Source: JAGVJT01 sp964471225
GTDB taxonomy: Bacteria > Pseudomonadota > Gammaproteobacteria > Legionellales > Legionellaceae
NCBI GenBank assembly: GCA_964471225.1
Contig: CAYYEZ010000040.1
Coordinates: 1 to 21,088 of the forward strand
Direction of reading: 5' to 3'
DNA: 21,088 nucleotides
Each line of letters starts with the position of its first letter. Within the stretch, counting starts at the first letter, position 1. The position numbers were made by a program, and so were the translations under genes. The notes beneath the pieces are model-generated. The model was given only the letters and a program-made list of their open reading frames with translations, made no database searches and was not told where the DNA came from. Below, piece by piece: positions 15,803 to 21,088 of this stretch.

Positions 15803-16822
15803 ATGTTGTCAGTTTTAGATCTTGTCTCGTGTTATCGAGAGTTAGCCTCAAAAAAATCTGCGCTTGTTGAAATAGACATTGAAGAGGAAAAGCAAAAAAT
15901 ATTAAAAACGCTTTTGGTCGAGTTAGCCAAACAAGCGCCGCTTCCATTTCGTGCTCCTGATACAGAAGATACGGTTAATAATACGAGCAAACTCCACAGG
16001 TATAGCTACTATCTACTTCTTTGTTTTGGTGTACTAGAGGACGTGGCAAATAGTTACTTCATGGGCTCTGCATTATTTTTATTACTTGCGCCAAGTATGT
16101 CGATGTCGTTGTTGTTTATCGCATCTTTGATATATGCCTTGATAGAGGGCGTATTATTTTACATGTTTGATAGCTATGAGCTTCGTGTCGCGCTTGGTGT
16201 TAGTGACAGTAAGTTCTCGCTGAGTACGTTATTGAATACGTATGAGGCGACAATCAAGCTCGCAACAACGTTAAACACACATTTGGCGATGATGTCGACA
16301 TTGGGTATGTCTGATGAAAATTACTTTGCTTATATTAGCTTATTGAATTTGGTGAATAGTGATTTAGAGCAAAAACTTCATTTGATGGAAAAAAAGCAAG
16401 AAAGTCTATGGCACTGGATATTTAGAATGTCCGTCATGCTTTTTGGAGCGATCTCGAGTCTTGCTGGCAGTTATTTTATGGTTACAACACTGATGTCTTT
16501 AGCCTGCATGTCGATGTTGACAACGCCTATCGGGCTTACTATTACCGTGGTCACAATGGCTCTCGGTCTTGCGTTCCATTATTTTATGGATACCACCAGC
16601 TTAACACGGGCAATTAACCCCAACTATGATAAATTCGAGTCAGTGAAAGAAGATCTTTCGCTGTTCAATAAAACTTATTCGCAGCAGGGTGAGGTGCTGG
16701 TTCAACAGCGTGCTCGATACAAACCTCTTTTAACAACTCACTCTTTGTTTAAATCAGAGTCTGCTGCGAATAGCGAGGGCGGAGAAAATTTGGTTTTTTC
16801 TACAGCCAGTAAACAAAGATAA
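15803..16822 (+). CDS. Uncharacterised membrane protein, about four transmembrane segments
   Basis: I do not recognise this 339-residue protein. Two hydrophobic hairpins are visible: about 68-97 and 100-122, then about 207-232 and 235-260. Between them lies a polar helical segment of roughly 85 residues (123-206). A charged N-terminal region (about 65 residues, with E-I-D-I-E-E-E-K-Q-K-I) and a polar C-terminal tail of about 75 residues would both lie on the same side of the membrane. There is no cleavable signal peptide. It has its own promoter-like sequence but only a weak ribosome-binding site (AGG two bases before the ATG). Its last 23 bp overlap the 3' end of the convergent ctaE. Isolated membrane proteins of this kind are common in Legionellales and some are secreted effectors, but nothing here shows that. 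Confidence 0.82.
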   Translation: MLSVLDLVSCYRELASKKSALVEIDIEEEKQKILKTLLVELAKQAPLPFRAPDTEDTVNNTSKLHRYSYYLLLCFGVLEDVANSYFMGSALFLLLAPSMSMSLLFIASLIYALIEGVLFYMFDSYELRVALGVSDSKFSLSTLLNTYEATIKLATTLNTHLAMMSTLGMSDENYFAYISLLNLVNSDLEQKLHLMEKKQESLWHWIFRMSVMLFGAISSLAGSYFMVTTLMSLACMSMLTTPIGLTITVVTMALGLAFHYFMDTTSLTRAINPNYDKFESVKEDLSLFNKTYSQQGEVLVQQRARYKPLLTTHSLFKSESAANSEGGENLVFSTASKQR

Positions 16823-17675
16823 ATAAAAACAACCAAACGACATCAACAAAATGCCAATACCAAGCAACGCCTTCAAAAGCAAAGTGTCGTTCGGGTGTGA
16901 AGTGACCACAAAATACACGTGCCAAAATTACGATAAGCATGATTGTTCCAATCGTAACGTGTAGACCGTGAAATCCGGTGAGCATGAAAAAAGTTGTTCC
17001 GTAAATTCCCGCATTCAGGGTCAGATTCATCTCGGTGTAAGCCTCATGATACTCATAAGCTTGCAAACACAAAAAGAAAACACCGAGCATAATTGTTAGC
17101 AATAACCCAATTTTGAGCTGGTTTCGTTTGTTGAGTTTGAGCGCCCAGTGTGCCCAGGTGATTGTAACACCTGATGTAAGAAGAATGAGCGTGTTAATCG
17201 CAGCGAGCCCCCAAGCGCCCATGCTTTCAAATGCTCCTGTAAAAAATTGATTATCCGGATTTTTCAGTAATGGCCAGCTCGCTTGAAAATTTGGCCAAAG
17301 TGCTTCATGTGTTGCTAAATGCTCAGATAATTCGCCACCCATTAATGGCACTGTCCAGAAGCGAGAAAAAAATAAGGCGCCAAAAAAAGCACCGAAAAAG
17401 CAGACCTCTGAAAAAATAAACCAGCACATTCCCCAGCGAAAAGATCGGTCGACTTGAGTATCATAGCGATTTTTTTGATTTTCAAAGATGACTTGGCCAA
17501 ACCAGCCAAACATCATGAATGCTAAAATAAAAAATCCAATCAAAAATAGATAAGGACCATACCAATCCGCATGCATCCATGATGCGGCACCACTTAATGT
17601 AGTGAGTAAGCCAATCGACGCGATGAGCGGCCAGTGGCTTGGGCGCGGGATATAGTACGTACCATGGTCTGCCAT
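16800..17675 (-). CDS. ctaE: Cytochrome c oxidase subunit III (CtaE/CoxC)
   Basis: Subunit III of the aa3-type oxidase, a polytopic protein of 291 residues that stabilises subunit I and its proton uptake path. Around seven hydrophobic segments are visible. Family motifs include F-R-W-G-M-C-W-F-I-F-S-E-V-C-F-F (79-94), Q-A-Y-E-Y in the middle, T-G-F-H-G-L-H-V near the end and the C-terminal W-H-F-V-D-V-V-W-L-F. A good ribosome-binding site, AAGGAG, lies five bases before the ATG. The gene begins 16 bp after ctaG. Its 3' end overlaps the convergent membrane-protein gene by 23 bp, and no terminator is obvious. Confidence 0.97.
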   Translation of the reverse strand: MADHGTYYIPRPSHWPLIASIGLLTTLSGAASWMHADWYGPYLFLIGFFILAFMMFGWFGQVIFENQKNRYDTQVDRSFRWGMCWFIFSEVCFFGAFFGALFFSRFWTVPLMGGELSEHLATHEALWPNFQASWPLLKNPDNQFFTGAFESMGAWGLAAINTLILLTSGVTITWAHWALKLNKRNQLKIGLLLTIMLGVFFLCLQAYEYHEAYTEMNLTLNAGIYGTTFFMLTGFHGLHVTIGTIMLIVILARVFCGHFTPERHFAFEGVAWYWHFVDVVWLFLFIFVYWL

Positions 17676-17691
17676 GTTGACTCCTTGCTAG

Positions 17692-18216
17692 TTAGACGCG
17701 ATTTGTCACGTCAAATAATGTATAGGCCAGTGTAATCGTTTTAATATGAGCAGGTAAGTCGCTATCTACATGAAAAAGGAGAGGCATGTTCATTGCCTCG
17801 TGCCCATTTAGCGTTTGCCTCTCAAAACAAAAACACTCCGTTTTTTTAATATATTTTGCAGCAATGCCAGGTGTGACACTGGGAATTGCTTGTACAGTCA
17901 TACGGTGATTGGTCTGATTTTCTGCATAAAAAGATAATCGTGATATCTCACCGACCTGCATTTTAATCCGTTTAGTTTTCGGGTAAAAAAGCCAAGGAAT
18001 CCCTGCATTATTTGTTGCTACGAACTCAACCAGAATTTCTCGATGTGTTGCCGAAGTAGTTTTTTTATCTGGTATAGGAGAGATATCTCTTGTTGTTTTC
18101 CCATTAATTCCCAATGTGTTACAAAGCGTGTTATAGATGGGAACGAGTGCGAACGCAAAGCCAAACATACCCATCACTACAATTGTTAAAGCCACCACAA
18201 GTTTTTTATGCTTCAT
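17692..18216 (-). CDS. ctaG: CtaG/Cox11, copper chaperone for cytochrome c oxidase
   Basis: CtaG (Cox11 family) is a membrane-anchored periplasmic protein that delivers copper to the CuB site of subunit I. The 174-residue protein has one N-terminal membrane anchor (about 5-24) followed by the family motif V-P-I-Y-N-T-L-C (C32). It carries the copper-binding C-F-C-F motif (C128 and C130) in the periplasmic beta domain. The position between ctaD and ctaE is a standard proteobacterial arrangement. It starts three bases after the ctaD stop codon, so translation is probably coupled. The name ctaG is also used for an unrelated Bacillus protein, and this is the Cox11 type. Confidence 0.96.
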   Translation of the reverse strand: MKHKKLVVALTIVVMGMFGFAFALVPIYNTLCNTLGINGKTTRDISPIPDKKTTSATHREILVEFVATNNAGIPWLFYPKTKRIKMQVGEISRLSFYAENQTNHRMTVQAIPSVTPGIAAKYIKKTECFCFERQTLNGHEAMNMPLLFHVDSDLPAHIKTITLAYTLFDVTNRV

Positions 18217-18219
18217 TCA

Positions 18220-19824
18220 CTAATCCACGTGCGGAGGTGTCGTAAAGCTATGGTAAGGTGGTGGCGAAGAGAGTGTCCATTCTAAACCTTGTGCACCTTC
18301 CCATACATGAGATGTTGCTTGTCTACCACGGCGAGCAGTTTGAACGACATTATACAAAAACAATAATTGAGCAAAACCAAACATGAATGCGCCTATTGTC
18401 GAAATCATATTGAAGTTAGTAAATTGCAGTGCATAATCCGGAATCCGTCGTGGCATGCCGGCAAGGCCTAAGAAATGCATGGGGAAAAAAGCGATATTGA
18501 CAGAGATGGCCGATAGCCAAAAATGCCATTGTGCAATTTTCTCATTGTACATATGTCCGGTCCACTTTGGCAACCAGTAGTATGTCCCTGCAAATAGGGC
18601 AAAAACAACCCCTGGCACAAGCACATAATGGAAATGCCCAACTACAAAATAAGTATCTTGGTATTGATAATCTGCGGGGACCAGGGCGAGCATTACCCCT
18701 GTGAAGCCACCTATTGTGAATAAAAATACAAAGGCAATAGCAAAAAGCATGGGTGTTTCGAAAGTGATCGAGCCTTTGTACATCGTGGCCACCCAGTTGA
18801 AGACCTTGATGCCGGTGGGTACCGCAATCAACATGGTCATGTACATGAAAAATAGCTCTGCACCAAGCGGGATCCCCGTGGTGAACATATGATGCGCCCA
18901 GACAATAAATGACATGATGGCAATTGAGGCTGTTGCGTACACCATAAAATGATAGCCAAATAATGGTTTTCGGCTAAATGTCGGGATGACTTGCGAAATC
19001 ACGCCAAACGCGGGTAAGACTAATACATAAACTTCAGGATGCCCAAAAAACCAGAAAATATGCTGAAATAAAATAGGATCTCCACCGCCTGCTGCACTAA
19101 AAAAACTTGTGCCAAAATGTCTATCAGTCAGCATCATTGTGACGGCGCCCGCGAGAACAGGCATGATTGCGATAAGTAAAAATGCTGTAATCAACCATGT
19201 CCAGACAAACATAGGCATTTTCATCAGCGTCATCCCTGGTGCGCGCATGTTGAGGATAGTCGCAATAATATTAATTGAGCCCATAATCGAAGAAAGACCC
19301 ATCATATGGACCGAGAAAATCATAAAGTCAGTACTTGGTGGGCCATATTGTGTCGAAAGTGGAGCGTACATTGTCCAGCCAAAATTTGGGCCACCTCCCG
19401 CATGAAACATGGTTGAAGCTAAGAGGGAAAATGCAAAAGGCAAAATCCAAAAGCTCCAGTTATTCAAGCGAGGTAACGCCATATCTGGCGCACCGATCAT
19501 CATAGGGATTTGCCAGTTGGCCATCCCTGTAAATGCGGGCATAATGACACCAAAAAGCATGATTAGCCCATGCATTGTTGTCATTTGATTAAAGAAATTT
19601 GGATCGACAAAACGATGGCCTGGTTGGAAAAGCTCGGCACGTATGATCAATGCCATGCTGCCGGCGACAAAAAAACTGATTAAAGCAAGCCAGAGATAAA
19701 GTGTGCCGATATCTTTATGGTTTGTTGTAAAAACCCAACGCTTAATAAAACCGAATACAGTCTTAGTGGGTTCTGGACCGTGATGGTCATCATGATGATT
19801 TTCTAGTTCGATGGAATGACTCAT
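18220..19824 (-). CDS. ctaD: Cytochrome c oxidase subunit I, aa3 type (CtaD/CoxA)
   Basis: This is the catalytic subunit of the haem-copper oxidase, carrying haem a, haem a3 and CuB in twelve membrane helices. All key ligands are visible: H85 (haem a, MHGLIM), H262 with cross-linked Y266 (GHPEVY, CuB), H311 and H312 (CuB, WAHHMF), H397 (haem a3) and H399 (haem a) in VVGHFHYVL. Glu264 in GHPEVY marks the D-channel A1 subtype, and K340 in PTGIKVFNW is the K-channel lysine. The N-terminus is His-rich (NHHDDHHG, residues 9-16). The ATG overlaps the ctaC stop in an ATGA, indicating coupled translation. Function is aerobic respiration, reducing oxygen to water with proton pumping. Confidence 0.98.
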   Translation of the reverse strand: MSHSIELENHHDDHHGPEPTKTVFGFIKRWVFTTNHKDIGTLYLWLALISFFVAGSMALIIRAELFQPGHRFVDPNFFNQMTTMHGLIMLFGVIMPAFTGMANWQIPMMIGAPDMALPRLNNWSFWILPFAFSLLASTMFHAGGGPNFGWTMYAPLSTQYGPPSTDFMIFSVHMMGLSSIMGSINIIATILNMRAPGMTLMKMPMFVWTWLITAFLLIAIMPVLAGAVTMMLTDRHFGTSFFSAAGGGDPILFQHIFWFFGHPEVYVLVLPAFGVISQVIPTFSRKPLFGYHFMVYATASIAIMSFIVWAHHMFTTGIPLGAELFFMYMTMLIAVPTGIKVFNWVATMYKGSITFETPMLFAIAFVFLFTIGGFTGVMLALVPADYQYQDTYFVVGHFHYVLVPGVVFALFAGTYYWLPKWTGHMYNEKIAQWHFWLSAISVNIAFFPMHFLGLAGMPRRIPDYALQFTNFNMISTIGAFMFGFAQLLFLYNVVQTARRGRQATSHVWEGAQGLEWTLSSPPPYHSFTTPPHVD

Positions 19825-20990
19825 CGCAGACCTCCTGTTTTTACTTTCTCAACTAAAGTAGGTTGTTGTTGGTGCGCTTGACGTACTTGAGCGACATCTT
19901 CTGGTTGCACAATATCGTCGGTGTTATTGTTCCACGCATTGCGCTCATACGTAACGATGGCGGCGATTTCCTCGTCAGAGAGATGCTCGTGATAAGGTTG
20001 CATAGCGGATCCTGGAATACCATATAGAATGATGTCGATATGTCTTGAGATGGGGTGTCCAACGGCGACTGAACTTCCTTTTAATGCAGGGTAAAGTGGC
20101 GGAATACCTTTGCCATCGGGTCTATGACACGCAGAACAAACCTCGCGATATTTTTGATGACCAAGTTTCATCAGCGCGTGACGAGTTAGCTTTTTAGACT
20201 TTTCGGTATGATGTTGTTGCATGCTTAGCAGCCATTGCTGATATTCGTTTTCTGGCACGGCTTTGACCACAATCGGCATAAATCCGTGGTTTACTCCACA
20301 CAATTCAGCACATTGACCACGATAAATTCCTGGTTTTTCGATTTTGGTCCATGCTTCATGCATAAAGCCTGGAATAGCATCTCGTTTGACACCTAAGTCA
20401 GGCACCCACCAGGAATGGACGACATCGTTTGAGGTGACTAAAAACCGAATTTTTTTGTGAGTGGGGACGACAATTGGATTATCTACTTCGAGAAGATACC
20501 ATTCATTTTTAGCCGCTTTATTTTCAATTTCTTGATAAGGCGTGGACAGATTACTGAAGAAACTAACATTTTGCTCTAAGTAAGTGTATTGCCATTTCCA
20601 CTGATAGCCTACAATTTTAATCGTTAAATCAGCATTTGAGTTATCATCCATTCGCATCAGAAGTTTTGTCGCAGGAATTGCAAGCCCAACTAGAATGAGG
20701 AAAGGAATAATAGTCCAAAGGATTTCAAGCTTCACATTTTCATGAAAAATAGCGGCTTGATGCCCGGTTGATTTACGATGCTTAAAAAGCGCATAGAACA
20801 TCACGCCAAAGACGATCACGCCAATGCCGGCACAAATGTAAATAGCTATCATATGCAAATCATAGATATCTCTACTTAATGGTGTGACACCTTTTGGCAT
20901 ATTCATTTGCCAAGCGTTCGCCGCAGCATAAAGCGGTTTTGTCAAAGCAAAAAAGCATAATATGAATGTAGTACGTAATCGTTTAAGCAT
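19821..20990 (-). CDS. ctaC: Cytochrome c oxidase subunit II with C-terminal cytochrome c domain (CtaC/CoxB)
   Basis: This is subunit II of the oxidase, 389 residues, fused to a cytochrome c domain as in caa3-type enzymes. A signal peptide (about 1-24, ending LYAAA) is followed by two membrane segments (about 46-69 and 89-110). The periplasmic cupredoxin domain holds the CuA ligands H192, C227, C231, H235 and M238 (R-G-Q-C-A-E-L-C-G-V-N-H-G-F-M). The haem c motif CSACH (285-289) and probable distal ligand M330 lie in the C-terminal domain, so electrons can pass from haem c to CuA within one polypeptide. A purine-rich ribosome-binding site, GGGAAGAGG, abuts the ATG. The ATG also overlaps the end of an upstream reading frame by eight bases. 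Confidence 0.97.
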   Translation of the reverse strand: MLKRLRTTFILCFFALTKPLYAAANAWQMNMPKGVTPLSRDIYDLHMIAIYICAGIGVIVFGVMFYALFKHRKSTGHQAAIFHENVKLEILWTIIPFLILVGLAIPATKLLMRMDDNSNADLTIKIVGYQWKWQYTYLEQNVSFFSNLSTPYQEIENKAAKNEWYLLEVDNPIVVPTHKKIRFLVTSNDVVHSWWVPDLGVKRDAIPGFMHEAWTKIEKPGIYRGQCAELCGVNHGFMPIVVKAVPENEYQQWLLSMQQHHTEKSKKLTRHALMKLGHQKYREVCSACHRPDGKGIPPLYPALKGSSVAVGHPISRHIDIILYGIPGSAMQPYHEHLSDEEIAAIVTYERNAWNNNTDDIVQPEDVAQVRQAHQQQPTLVEKVKTGGLR

Positions 20991-21088
20991 CCTCTTCCCT
21001 TATTTTTTGATCGACTGCATGCTGATGTTGTTTCTGAGGTAAAACTTCTAACCATTGTGAGCGTGATAAAGAGCGATTTAGCAGATAA
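20983..21088 (-). CDS. 3' end of an unidentified gene upstream of ctaC (5' part outside window)
   Basis: An open frame enters from the right edge and stops with TAA at 20983-20985. It gives a 34-residue tail beginning YLLNRSLSRSQWLEVLP and ending KIREEDA. The stop overlaps the ctaC start in ATGCTTAA, the kind of overlap seen between co-translated genes. The tail is polar, rich in Gln, His and charged residues, and is not a known oxidase subunit terminus to me. The product cannot be named. It is probably a cytoplasmic C-terminus encoded by the gene preceding ctaC in the same operon. Confidence 0.5.
   Translation of the reverse strand, partial: YLLNRSLSRSQWLEVLPQKQHQHAVDQKIREEDA

Noticed and set aside
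16789..16837. TTTGGTT ... AACCAAA inverted repeat flanking the two convergent stops as a bidirectional terminator
   Set aside because: Arms of 7 bp with a loop of about 35 bases are too weak, and both arms are coding sequence.

Overview
The window is chromosomal DNA of moderate-to-low GC from a gammaproteobacterium, most likely of the order Legionellales (Legionella, Coxiella and Rickettsiella relatives). The main evidence is the 3' half of a Dot/Icm (type IVB) secretion locus in the canonical order icmE(dotG)-icmG(dotF)-icmC(dotE)-icmD(dotP)-icmJ(dotN)-icmB(dotO). An adjacent aspartate aminotransferase/uvrB pair and a proteobacterial aa3 oxidase operon fit this. I cannot assign a genus from the sequence alone.

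Layout. (1) Positions 1-6602, plus strand: six tightly spaced Dot/Icm genes. The window opens inside the decapeptide-repeat region of icmE/dotG. (2) 6589-7995, minus strand: an unrecognised 468-residue protein that converges on icmB and overlaps its 3' end by 14 bp. It has a coiled-coil segment, a glutamate-rich stretch and a Ser/Thr/Gly tail, so it is a candidate Dot/Icm substrate. (3) 8029-10464, minus strand: metN-metI-metQ, a complete D/L-methionine ABC importer with overlapping genes. A good sigma70-like promoter and a perfect 8-bp inverted repeat lie just upstream. (4) 10505-13647, minus strand: acetoacetyl-CoA synthetase preceded by a class I aspartate aminotransferase. (5) 13686-15677, plus strand: uvrB, divergent from the aminotransferase. 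(6) 15803-16822, plus strand: an unrecognised membrane protein with its own apparent promoter. (7) 16800-20990, minus strand: ctaC-ctaD-ctaG-ctaE, an aa3-type cytochrome c oxidase whose subunit II carries a C-terminal cytochrome c domain. (8) 20983-21088, minus strand: the 3' end of another gene overlapping ctaC.

How the genes work together. IcmE and IcmG belong to the envelope-spanning part of the secretion machine, and IcmC and IcmD are small inner-membrane proteins. IcmJ belongs to the coupling (substrate-receiving) complex, and IcmB is the VirB4-like ATPase. MetNIQ imports methionine, and the two enzymes upstream of it handle acetoacetate activation and aspartate/glutamate transamination. 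UvrB acts in nucleotide excision repair. The cta genes build the terminal oxidase, with CtaG (Cox11) delivering copper to the CuB site.

Coding density is very high. The longest gene-free stretch is the 125 bp between uvrB and the membrane-protein gene. I saw no tRNA, rRNA, CRISPR array, insertion sequence or integrase. The least explained items are the two unrecognised proteins (6589-7995 and 15803-16822).
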